A DNA stretch of 64,000 nt, from NCBI RefSeq assembly GCF_002234675.1, contig NC_019875.2:29385818-29449817 (forward strand). Direction: 5' to 3'. The notes under the pieces are model-generated. The model was not told where the DNA came from, did not search any database, and saw only the letters and a list, made by a program, of their open reading frames with translations. A program made the translations under genes and the position numbers. Shown here piece after piece: positions 30,079 through 41,800 of the stretch. Every line of letters begins with the position of its first letter. Position 1 is the stretch's first letter. The DNA is from Oryzias latipes (taxonomy: Eukaryota > Chordata > Actinopteri > Beloniformes > Adrianichthyidae).

Positions 30079-30200
30079 CTCAGTGCAAATATTAATCTCT
30101 CAGAGAAAATGACGGTTTAAAATAAACCGCAGCCACAGGCTAATGAAGAAGAGGAGCGTCAATATTTTATGTTCTGGTTCTGAAAATGGACCAATCAGAG
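30079..30200 (-). promoter_or_regulatory. Probable myl12-type promoter and non-coding exon 1
   Basis: On the minus strand a good donor (GCACTGAG then GTGGGT) places an exon end at 30079. A TATA-like ATAAAATA lies near 30163-30170 and an inverted CCAAT motif (plus-strand ACCAATCAGAG) near 30189. The coding exon begins after a TTTCAG acceptor at 29155, so the first exon would be untranslated, as in vertebrate MYL9/MYL12 genes. Inferred from motifs only. Confidence 0.5.
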
Positions 30201-30630
30201 GGCAGCTGGACGAAACCAACGGTCTGGAATGTTCCACTTTACAGCGCCGTTTTAAACAAAACTTTAGTTTTTCGTATATAATTTTAAAGATAATTATTTA
30301 AAGTATGAGGCATGCGGGCTAACATTTATTTTAATTGATAATAATAATACAATAACATGTATTTACATTAATTTATTAAAAAAGGTCGCAGGAAACGTTT
30401 GACCACTAGATGGCAACAAAACTCAGGAGAACAGTTTTCTCACTATATTTGTACGCATAATTTTGATTCCATTTTATTCATTCATAATAAATACTTTCAC
30501 GGTTCTAGCCGCTGTCACTCAATAATTATACTAAAATAAAATGTCATAGCGTCTCATAATTCTTTGGCCCTGCAGTCCAGCGCTCAGGCGAGGCCTGCAT
30601 TTAGATCCAGTGTGGCCCTTCTGGTCTCAT
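30200..30630. other. Divergent intergenic segment between myl12-type gene and myom1
   Basis: About 450 bp between the two proposed start regions. It is AT-rich with no coding potential. The two genes are head-to-head, so this segment could hold shared control elements; none is identified beyond the promoter motifs annotated on each side. Confidence 0.5.
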
Positions 30631-30634
30631 GGTT

Positions 30635-30843
30635 CTATATTTAAAGCGGCTCCGGCCTTAAAAGGTCCTGACAGTGTCTTTGCATTCTGCCGAGTGGCAG
30701 CCTTATTTTTGCTCAGTGGACAGCCACCGCGTCCACGGCCCCTCGTCCTGCCGCTTTGCCTGGAACTAAGCCTGCTTTTAGGAATAACACACCCTTTCAT
30801 TGATTATTTTCCACTGTTGTTGACTGCTGACCTCTGCCTTGTG
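30635..30843 (+). promoter_or_regulatory. Probable myom1 promoter with MEF2 motif and non-coding exon 1
   Basis: CTATATTTAA at 30635-30644 matches the MEF2 consensus and could also act as a TATA element. A donor TTGTG/GTGAGTG at 30843/30844 would end an untranslated first exon. The ATG-containing exon begins after a TTGACTTACAG acceptor at 31851. MEF2 control fits a sarcomeric gene. The position is inferred from motif and splice-site logic. Confidence 0.5.
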
Positions 30844-31889
30844 GTGAGTGACACTCAATGGATAATACTTTAAAACAAAAAAAGACAAAAAAAATGTCTT
30901 TATGAACTCTGACCTCCCATTATCAAGGGGTCCTGTCATTTTATAATCTTCCTAAAACTGCTTTGCTTCTTGTCTAATCTCGTTTAGTGCTGCCTGACAT
31001 AGTGTGGGTCACAAAGGCCTGCATGGATCCCTGTGTCAGGTTTATAGTGTACCTAAATAACCTATTAATCCATCCCAGTTTCCTTAAAAAAGGTTTGTTT
31101 TTTGGTGATGACTTGGATTGCAGTTTAACAACCAGAATTCTCCTGGCTCACAGCAGATTTTAGGATGCAGCTCTCAGCGTTTGCTGCTTGCAAGTGTTTG
31201 TTGGCTGAAGCAGACATCAGCAGATGGTTTATTCAGAAACATTAAGTTGACAGTGATGGGCAGGGCGGCTGAAACCAAGCCTGATGTGTTCATGTTTCCA
31301 GGAAAATATGTTGGAACTGTGGGTAAATTTATGGAAAGTCATCTTTAGACCAAATCTTGAATCTGAAACGTGTTTGCCGGGAAAAAAAACATCATTAGAC
31401 GAGATGAGATGGAAAACTCCTCGTGTAACATATTTTATGGCAACTTATTGTCACAATAAACATCACTTTTAGTAGTGTTGACCACGTAGATTTATTTTTT
31501 ATTTTTTGGTTGCGTCTTTAGTTGGGATGAGACCAGTTCTTGTCCAGTCGTCGTGTTTAGACCCCACAGGATACTCCGTCCACACTTTTGATTTTTTTGT
31601 GTTTCAGTTGATCAAAGTTTGCAAAATTGTATTTTTTCTTTCATCAAAAACATTTTGTTGAATCAGAAAGAATCAAACTTTTCTGCATTTATATGAATCA
31701 TTTAGATAAAAAAAAAAAACACAATGAGAACCTGCTGCTGCCTCAGTGAGCTTCATACCTGCTGCAGCTTTAACCCTTACTAATGCCCCCCATCCCCCCA
31801 CCCCCGCTCTGAAATCCATCTACATGAATAACAGTGAGATTGACTTACAGAGCCGGTAAAGTAAAGGACGGCCAGTGTAAGTTGGCGGG

Positions 31890-34800
31890 ATGTCGGGATC
31901 AATACAAGCGGTGCAGAAGCAGCATCTGCACCAGCAGCAGGAGAAGCAGCAGCAGCAGCATCATCACTATGAGAGCAGCTATTACCTGAGCACCAAGTCG
32001 TCTGTTAGCCAGCAGGCTTTCTCCGCCTCCACGACCACGACCACCAGCCGTCGGTAAGAGGATGGACAAGAACTGCGGCCCAGATCGATGCTGTCAGCTG
32101 TACCTTCAGTCAAATCAGGGTCAGATGAGTCACAGATATAAAAACTTGCTGTTTTTACATCTGTAAAACCAGAAGTTAGTTTACATTTATCATATATTTT
32201 ATTCAAAAACCTTTAAAATCCAAGAGATTTTATGTGTTTTTTTTAAATGTCTAAATCCAACAATAGTGGATTCCTTCAGTGTCTTTTTGTGAAGTTCTTT
32301 CACCAGGAGTGTTTGATTGTTGAAATCTCATCTATAACACAAACCATATGGATTCAATCTACACTACAGACACCGTCCACTTTATACATATTCATATATT
32401 CAACCTCCATCCAATTTTTGCCTTATTTTAGTTTCCAAAATGCATCAAACTTTTAACTATACAGTGTACAGGTTTGTTCATGAATGAAAACAAAAGGACT
32501 GATTTCCAAGTTCAACAGTCATATTTTGTTGTTGCTTGTGTTTGGATTTATTCCTGCAGCTTCTCCTTCACTCTAGCCTCCTCATTGTGTTTCCGATGTC
32601 AAAGGCAGACATGAAACAATCAGCTCATAACGGGAAGCGCCACTTCTGGTAGGGTGGGGATGTTGAAAAAGTCCTTCCATGACCTCCTGACTACCAGAGA
32701 AACGTCCAGTCAAAAAATCCACCCTAAACGACAAGCCCCAGAGCCCCGCCCCTTCGCATTTGGCATCATTGAAAAGCCTCAAATGTCCTCTGTAGGAACC
32801 AAAAGGAGTTCATTTTCAGGTTTAGAACTGTCCTCTACAGAGGACTAATATGCACTGCTGGCATTCAAGAGGATGAGGAAGACTTTACATTTTCAGTTTT
32901 GTCCTTCCAGCTGTTTGTCTCTCATCTCTGCATTGATGCTCCTCAACACCAGAACTGTTGGTTTGGTCAAATCCTGAAGTAAAAAACCGGTGGGAGGGAT
33001 GATCCCCTCCTCTCTGAACATGGAAGAACGTGTCCTTCAAGCCGCCAGGCTTGTAGTACATGTTGGAACAAGAGGACTTTCCAAACGGGGTCAAGGAAAG
33101 AATTTCAGCGGCTTGCCAGGTTCTTCGTAGACAGCAGAGCTATTTTTAAGACGTTGCCGTCAGGTCAACTGTAAATCCGCCGTGTGAAAGCCAAGAAATA
33201 TGATGAAGCTCCTTCAGAAGGTGGAAACCACAAACCTGGAATCCCCATAGTGCTTGTTCGCTGCTGTAATTTGTCTTTTTTCTGAGCTGCTTCTCCTCTT
33301 TGTTTGTTTAAGACCAACTCTCTCAGTGACATCTTTTAAAAGACTGAAATTCTTTGAGAGTTGTTTGACTTCAGGACGACCGCCGCTCATTCCTCAAAGC
33401 TCTTTTTTTTGGAGGGGAAGGGGGGGTTGACAGGGTTTTTGTGCTTGGGAGGGCCTCACATCAGTGTGCTCATGCTTCATTGGGCCGCCGTGCTTTGGCG
33501 CCTCTGCTGCAGCACGGCGTGCACAGAAAGCGTTCTGCTTGGCAGAAATCGTGAGTGAAAACGCTGCGTTGGCTCCTCAGAGTCTACACACAGACCCAAT
33601 GGGACAACGAGACAGAAAGTGACACGCCGGAACTGAAGAGCAGGGACAGAAACGTTATTTTTCTGAGCAGTTGGACTATATAGTGCTCAGAAAACGTGTT
33701 TATATATCAGAACACGTATTTGCAGAACTTTACATGCAGTTGATCCGTTTTGATCACAAAAAAATGGATGTAAGTTTTACTCAAATGACGACTTCAAGGC
33801 CAAACCGTGGACTGTATCTCAGACCTGGAGTGAGCAAGTGCACCGTCCACAGAAAATGGTTTAATCACCAAATTAACTTAATTGAGTTGCCTTTTTTTTG
33901 GAGAACAGACGAGCAGGGATTGGTCCGGGTCGGTCAGAGTTTCTATGGCAACCACTCTCACCAATCAGGAGGGGAAACGTTGTTAGGCCACACCCCTACC
34001 ACTCGAAGGTTAACGTTGACTTAAACTGTCAATCTTTGAAACGTGGGCTCCTGCAGGCTCCTCCTACTTTTATTCAAGCGTCTGTTTGGTCAGATTATAA
34101 CTTGAAAAATTTGAACTACAGAAAATGAGGATTTAAATAAAAAGAAGGTATCAGATCCAGAAGGTTTATTCTGTCCAATACAATGACTGAGTAACAGCTG
34201 TTTATTTATCAATAGAAGTCTGTGGGATTTGGGCTTCTTGGAGCCACTTCCTGTTTGGAACGCCAGGGGGGAGGAGTCAGTCCAGTTCTCAGATCCAGTC
34301 ATTGGTTGAATGTTTTTATAGCATGCAAAAATAAATATATACTTCTTGGCCTAACAAAGTTTTATGTTTATTCCTGTACAAAAAAAGCTCAAATAATTCC
34401 AGGTAAACATTGTGACAAAAATATGAGGCCCCGCCCACCCTCTGCACACACAGCAACCCAAAACACCCTGCAGGTGAACCAAATTCTCCCCATAATCATG
34501 TGATCATGTGGCGGTACAACTGTTCCCACAAAGGTCAAAAGATCAAGCCTAAGATGGACACTTTATGGCAAAAGTCATTTTCTTCAAACTGAATATTAAA
34601 ATAAATAAGTGTTCATCTGGTTTGTTTCTGATCTGCAGACGCTTGGTCTTCATGTTTCCGTGGAGAATCTTTTCATTTTCCTATTTTCCCCTCTCAGCCA
34701 GAAGAAGTCTGTGAAGGTCGAGAAAGGGCAGGAGGGGGTCAAACTGAGCTCCATACCCAAGACAGCCAAGGGCAGCTACCTGGCCATGGACAAGGACAAA

Positions 34801-35097
34801 GAGGTCATAGGTTACGTTGTTCCTGTGTTCAGAGCCAAGTGAGCGCAGAAGAATGATGCAATGACTCCCATGCGCCAAGGCGGTTCTGTTCTCATGTGTT
34901 GGGGGTTTGATTCCTGCAGCCACGACACAGTCCGGGGTCTGATGGAGGCCCAGGAAGACGAGGTCGCAGAGGAGGGGATCAACTACGTGGCCATGAGGAA
35001 CCTATTTGTCAGGGAGGCTGTGGAGGTCAAGGTGGAGAAGAAAACCCGAACCAGGAACGTCAGGGAATCTGCAGACCGCCTGGAGCTGGGGAAGACG
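31890..35097 (+). CDS. myom1: myom1 coding exons 1-3: N-terminal unique region (residues 1-161)
   Basis: Exons 31890-32053, 34698-34838, 34920-35097. The region starts MSGSIQAVQKQHLHQQ and continues with a Gln/His-rich run (four to five Gln, three His), then Ser/Thr-rich sequence, then YLAMDKDKEVIGYVVPVF and EEGINYVAMRNLF, which correspond to YMVPIF and EGI in human MYOM1. In myomesins this region binds the myosin rod. The N-terminal sequence is unlike the mammalian MSLPFYQ-type start, so a different upstream start or exon cannot be fully excluded, but the ATG exon has a clean acceptor and no other in-frame ATG. Confidence 0.85.
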
Positions 35098-38000
35098 GTA
35101 AAAAAAAAGCCAATTCTTCTGGATCTTCAACAGAAAAGTCATTTTCACTCGGAGGATTTTGAAATTCTTCACTGTCACACTACAGATGGAGGAATGGTCC
35201 GAATTCCGTAAGAAAATGAACCCGGACAGCCTGACACACCCTCCAGAGTTCATCGTGAAGCCGCGTGGACAGACCGTGCTGGAGGGGAAGACCGTCAAGC
35301 TGCACTGCACTGTGGCCGGATGGCCCAAACCCAGGATCGCCTGGTGAGTCGCCTTCCAGGATCATCCGTCACACGAGAGACGTCATCAGAAGTCATGAGA
35401 CAGTTTTCCTCCCCGCCTCTGCGTCCTAACAAACTCTAAAATGATGTTCCCAAGGTACAAAAACAACGTGCTCATCGACGCCAAAGCCCACCCTGAGAAG
35501 TACACCGCAGAGAGCAGTTACAACATGCACTCCCTGGAGATCAAGAAGTAGGTCATCCTCCAGGCCACGCCCCCCGCACGGCGCCCCTGCAGATCACAGC
35601 CTTCCGGCAGACGCTGATCGACTCTCATGCTTCACTTTCAGCTGTGATTTCTTGGACACTGCTCAGTACTGCGCCTCCGCTCTGAACGTGAAGGGCGAGG
35701 CTTCTTCTGTGGCCACTGTTGTTGTCAAAAGTAGGTAACAGTTTCAAATTTACAGGTAAAGATGCTCCAGATGGAGTTTTACTGAACATTTAAAATTAAC
35801 ATAAAAACCTGATGATTTAATGGTAAATTTGATCCAAAGTTGATCTTAAATTTCTTCATTTACTGAGATGTTTCTTTGCAGGATTTCAGGAGGGCGAGGA
35901 AGCAGGCCCGCTTGATCCTAAACCACGTACGTTATTTAGTAAAAATCAATAACTTCTTTTTTTTACTGTTGCAGTTTGAAAATCACATGAGGCCAACCCA
36001 AAATGTGTTTTCTCTCATCTCAGGGGTCTGCAACCTTTAAAAATAAAAGATCCATTTGGTTCAGTTTCTTACAGACCAAAACGCAGCAATGTCTCACTGT
36101 ATTGTTTTAAAAAGAAACACTTTTTTAATATCATTTGAGAACATTAAAGCCATTCTTTTCTTAAATTTTGCTTTTGAATATGTAGAATAGTTAAATTATG
36201 ACAATGTTATATTTTTCTATTTTAAACAAATTGAACTTCTTTTACTTTTGAAGTTCCTTTCAAAATAAAATACACCCTCCTACTGCAGCAGATTTAGAAG
36301 AATAAAAAATTAAAAAATTGAAAAATTGGAATTGTATGTTAATATTTATCATATCATTTGGTGCACCATCATTATTTTCATCATTTTATTATTAAATATA
36401 AACAACACTGGCACAGAGCTCAATACATATTAATGCAATTATATACTTTAAAGTCCCACTCAGATCATCTTCTGACCTGCTTTCAAAGTGTTCTCAGTCG
36501 TCTTTTAATCACGATTGTGTTGTTTTTAGCCAAAATCATTAAATCTGTGTCGTTTTCCAGGACATAGTTTCTGCAGGACAACAGGACTTCATTAGAAACT
36601 CACCTCTGAGTTGTGGGCGGGACTGTAGGTGTGAAGAAACCCCGCCCACGTTTCATTTCTCCTTGCTGAGAGCTCGGAGTGGGGAGCTTGTGGCCCCTCC
36701 CAGCGTATTTTCTACATCACAAAAAAGAACTTTTTCAAACTGTTTCTTTTTTGTCAGCTCCTGATTCAAAAGGATTTGAAAAAAAGAAACATTCAGACAT
36801 GCAATTTTGAGCTCCATCTTTTTCATAAATGTCCTCCATCTTTGCAAAAAAGCCGCAAGAACATTTTAAAAACACAAAAAACGTGATTTTTAATTGGAGC
36901 GGATTTAAAATCTTTGAACTCTGAACAGCAACTAGACACTGCAGTGCAGCCGGAGATGAGAATCAGCAGCAGAGTCAACTTTTTCTGACGTGTAAAATTT
37001 ATATACCTAAAAAAACAAATGAACCAAAACTACAAATTATTAGCATTTTTTTTTCAAAGCCAAAGAACCTCCGGTTGCAGACGCCTGTCCTAACCTCTGA
37101 AAGAAGTTTAAAATCTCTTTTTTTTCAATGTCAGACTGTTTTGTTTCATTTTATTTAAGCTAACAAGTATATTACGGTTAAAGTTCTCGTGGCAAAAGTT
37201 AGAAATCACATTTGTAACTTTTTGGTTAAAAAAGAAAATGAGATAATACAAAAAAAAAGAAGTAATTTAGGAATACCTGAGCATCTACGATGAAGACTTT
37301 GATACCACGGCTGATTTAAGGAAGATGCTGTGATGATTCTGCCCTCAGATGGTTTCTGCCCAGAGTATGGAGTCACCTTTGAAACCACCATCATCGACAA
37401 GTTTGACGTCGCCTTTGGCTGCGAGGGCGAGACGCTGAGTCTGGGCTGCACCGTGGTCATTTATCCCACCGTGAAGAAGTACCAGCCTGAGGTCGTGTGG
37501 TACCGAGACTGTAAGTGGAAGTCTCAAAGGGCAAAGGTCGTCCTGGCTCCTGTCAAACTGTGACCGTGTCCCCTCAGCTGTGCCCCTGAAGCCCTCAAAG
37601 TGGGTGCACCACCACTGGTCCGGAGAGCGGGCCATCCTCACCCTGACCCACCTGAACAAGGAAGACGAGGGCATGTACACGCTCCGCGTCAACACCAAGT
37701 CCGGCTTCGAAACCCACTCTGCCTACGTCTTTGTCCGAGGTAATGCCGGGCCAGAACACTTTTCCAAAACTTTTAAACTAATTTAGATTTTGGTTTGTCC
37801 CCGTCTAAAAAGGGGATTGATTGTAAAAGGACGTTACATTAAGGAAAAAGGAATAAAACCAATGCTTCAAAAATTCTCACAAAGACCAAAGGAATAAAAA
37901 GTCTTTTATTATGACGTCTTTTTATTTTATTTTGGTTATGAGGAATAATTTACAACAATAACCAAACAAAACAAGGACCAAGATGCTCGTTATATTAATG

Positions 38001-38851
38001 CTGCCACACAGATCAAGTGATCCCAACAGTTAAGGAGAATCTGTAAACAAAGATGGCAAAAACCCGACAGAAGATCTCCCACTCTGACAAAAAATAATAA
38101 ACAGAGACAGAAAATCCACAAAATAGAAATACAGCCTCAGCTGTAACAGATCCTAACAGAAATGTGCAGATTGTATTTCCATTAAAATGTATTTTATCAC
38201 TTTCCAATTTAAAAAAAAACTACTCTGCACTGGAGAAAAAGTCCTTCTGAAACCATACAGAATACAAGATGTTTTTTCTCTCGTATGAGTAAAAGAAATT
38301 TGCTAATATTGCTACTAGAATTAGTTTTTGTATGATTTTCCAAAATGAGGTATGAATTCCTGCCCTTTTAAGGCAAAACTGAATCTTAAAAATAGCTATA
38401 AACACTCATTTTAGGTCTAAAGCTCAAATAATTACAAATATTATGTCATTCATATTTGCTTATAGTTTTTAACTCTAAATTCATTCTAGTTTAAGCGCTA
38501 CGATCCTCATTTCCAGACCACAATCATCCTGAAATAGGAGTAGAATTACACATCAATTTATCTTAAAAATTAGACGTAAATTATGAGTCAAAACCTGTTT
38601 TTATTAGAGATGTGACTTAACATGAAATATTTTCAGGATTAAGCAGAATATTTCAGGTTTATTGTCTTCAAAGAAACCGTTACATCTCACTGAAAGCCTA
38701 CAGGTAAGTCAGTTTGTTTATGTAGATGTAAAGTTCAATTTTCAAAGAAAACATCCGGGAACTTTATTTGCAGCTTCCAGGATGTAGAAGGTCACAGCGA
38801 TGAAACCGGAGCGTGTGACGGAGATCCACCTGATTTAGAGACAGCATCACC

Positions 38852-38890
<39 letters not shown>

Positions 38891-41800
38891 GTCCGCGTGT
38901 GCATGCCAGATGCTGAGGTGGAGTTAGAGGGGGTTCCCGTGGCCCCCCTGGACGTGCGCTGTCATGATGCCAATAAGGATTATGTGGTGGTGACCTGGAA
39001 GCAGCCAGCGGTGGAGGGCAGCAGCCCCATCCTCGGATATTACATCGACAGGTCGGTCAGCTCACCTTTTTTCACCTTTTGACCTTTTTTTTTGTTTTGT
39101 TTTTTTAAAGAAAAAACTGTCAAAGCATCACAAAGTCATCTCAGCTGACCTAGAAGGAATGAATCAACCCAGGTAGTCAGAATGAAGCTAGTATTAATTA
39201 GAATGGCGTCGTATGGCCCACAGGCGCCATCTGCCCCCCCTCCCCCCATTTCCCCTTTTTCACCTGACATCATTGGCTGCTCAGGCTCCTCACTCTCCCC
39301 GTCTGCCGCCATGGTCAGAGCTGCACGTGACAAATTTATGACACGACCATTTTCAAAATGGCGGCTTTCCTGAAAGTTTTATCTCCATAGCAACCATTTC
39401 ATTTTTTGGTCGCCTTGGGGTGACGAACAGGTCGATGTAAGTTTTAGAGGAATCTGCAGAAGTAAACTTTTGGATTTCCTTGGCAACAACCTTTTTTTGC
39501 TAACCACGCCCACATTCCTAACATGTTCATGTCATGTGTCATATCGTTTTGTTCAGCTTGAGCCAGCGATGCATGTTTTGATAATATTCCAGTTGAAAAC
39601 TCTGCCAGCAACAGGGGAACACCACATTTCTGAACTCGCCACGCTCACGGCGTTCAAAATCTACAAACATTATGTCCAACATTTTCTCCCAAGTAGCTTC
39701 GCAGTGATGCTCGAGAAGGGAGGATGCGATTGGTTGAAATCTTTAGAAGGAATTTACATTTGTTGCTGGAACTAAAGGTGTTTTTTGGTTTGTTTTTTTA
39801 CATCAAGATGGCAGCATCTTCTCAAGGTCAAAGGTCAACAAACTTCAGTTGTGGTTATAGACTTAACCTGACGGCATGTGTGAAATCTTGTGAAACCTTT
39901 TGTGCGAAAAAGGCCTCATTCATTGTTTTTACATTTCCTCCGGCTGTGACGTCATAATTTCTGCAAATTGTGTTAAGAAATCGTTTCGTGGCCTAAGGCG
40001 GGAAAAGGTGAGTTCGACCAGGTTCCTGTCTCTGCAGGTGTGAAGTGGGCGCTCATCACTGGGCTCAGTGCAACGACGCTCCAGTCAAGTACGCCCGCTT
40101 CCCCGTCACCGGCTTGGTTGAAGGCCGCTCCTACATGTTCCGGGTGCGCGCCTTGAACTCGGCGGGGGTCAGCCGTCCGTCCCGCGTCTCCGAGGCGGTG
40201 GTCGCCATGGACCCCTCCGACAGAGCTCGACTCAGAGGTACGAGCCGCTAAAGTTCTGACGAAGAGGAATGAAAAAGGTCACTGCAGTCATCGTCTTCCT
40301 TCACTTTACCAACAGCTGGACCTTCAGCCCCCTGGACCGGGATGATCAAGTTCACAGAGGAAGACTCCACTGGTATGTCAGAGATTCTGGTCAGACACTA
40401 GATTTGACAAGTAGAGTCTAGAGGAAGACCATAGAGGAGGTGCATGGAGGTACCTGGCTTTAGAGGAGGGGATGCAGAAGGTGGAGGAAGCTGATTGGCT
40501 GTGGCCACCCCTGAAGGGAAAAGTCCAAAGGAAGAGAAGAAGACGATTAGAGTGGAGCTGATTTCATTTCTACTCTTTTAAATTCAATGTAATGTTCCTT
40601 TGAGCAATTGTTGCAATAATAGAGGCAATAGAAAGCAAAAACTGGTACTTTTATTTCTTCTTTTAATCCCTTTCTGTTTTCCTTGTAAATGTATTTTCTT
40701 GCAGGAAGTAATCAGATAGAAAATCAGAGCTCACACTCTCTTTGATCTTTTTTTCTGTACTTTGTCTTTTAATAAGTACAAATACTTTACTCAACTTCCT
40801 TATTACCATAAACAGCCTTCTTTATTTTTCTTAATTAAATCCAAAAAACGATTTGCAAAGCAACTTTATTTTAAAGTTTTATAAACGATGATGAAAATTT
40901 TTACTTTATGTGACAAAAAAAGGAAATGGGCAAAAGTTGCAGCATTTAGCCTTAGTCCCCACTGCCCTGGGGGGAGGAGACGGGCGGTGTGTGGGTGACA
41001 AATACTGCAGGGGGCACGCGAAATATGCAGGTCGTAGACCGCTCAGTCAGCCCTTCCAGAATGAATGTTCACGCTCATATTTTTCTACGTGCCAGTGACA
41101 GGTTATAGTGAACATGTAAAGGTGAAGGAGGTAAGACGCAGGTGAGTCGTACGTATTTATTTCAATTTGCAGACTGTTAGCACTGTTCACGCGACACGAA
41201 ACGAGACAATCAGAGTGTCGTTTGTGTGGACAATCATACTGGCATTTTAAGGCACCTGTGTATCACACACAGCCTTTGCACGTGCTCAGTAAGGGTCCAA
41301 TGCTCGCACGTTACTAACGACCTGAGTGTGGCGTAAGGAAACCGTACGGCGGCATCACCCGTACGTCATAAGTGCAAAACGTCCCCTCAAGATGCAGCCG
41401 CTCCTCTCCAGGACCCTCCATGGACACGGAAAACCTGGAGCATCCGTACGGGTGTATGTAAATAAGGCTTTTAGGCGCCATAAATCACCCCCCCCCCATG
41501 CCCACAACAGTTTTATTACTACATCCATTAAATTGAACCTCTCATCATCCTGCTCCCTCTCCAGTGAGAACAGTTTCAGATACACATATAACTACACGTT
41601 TATGGTAAATATACCCATAAAAACATCTCACACACATTTGATTCCATTTAAATTCACAGTTCAAATGTATATTCAAATATATATATATTAGAGTTTTTTT
41701 TCTGTTGCATAACTCCATCAGTGTTCATCATTTTTTTTCTCAAACGTTTACGTCTCTGCTTCTTGTGGTTTGGATACTGGTGTGTGTGTGTGTGTGTGTG

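Larger units (their letters stand above)
32054..34697 (+). other. myom1 intron after coding exon 1
   Basis: A 2.6-kb GT-AG intron. It holds dispersed repeat family 3 (about 32740-32870) and family 4 (about 33895-34260), plus G-rich and T-rich runs. No embedded gene was recognised. Confidence 0.75.
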
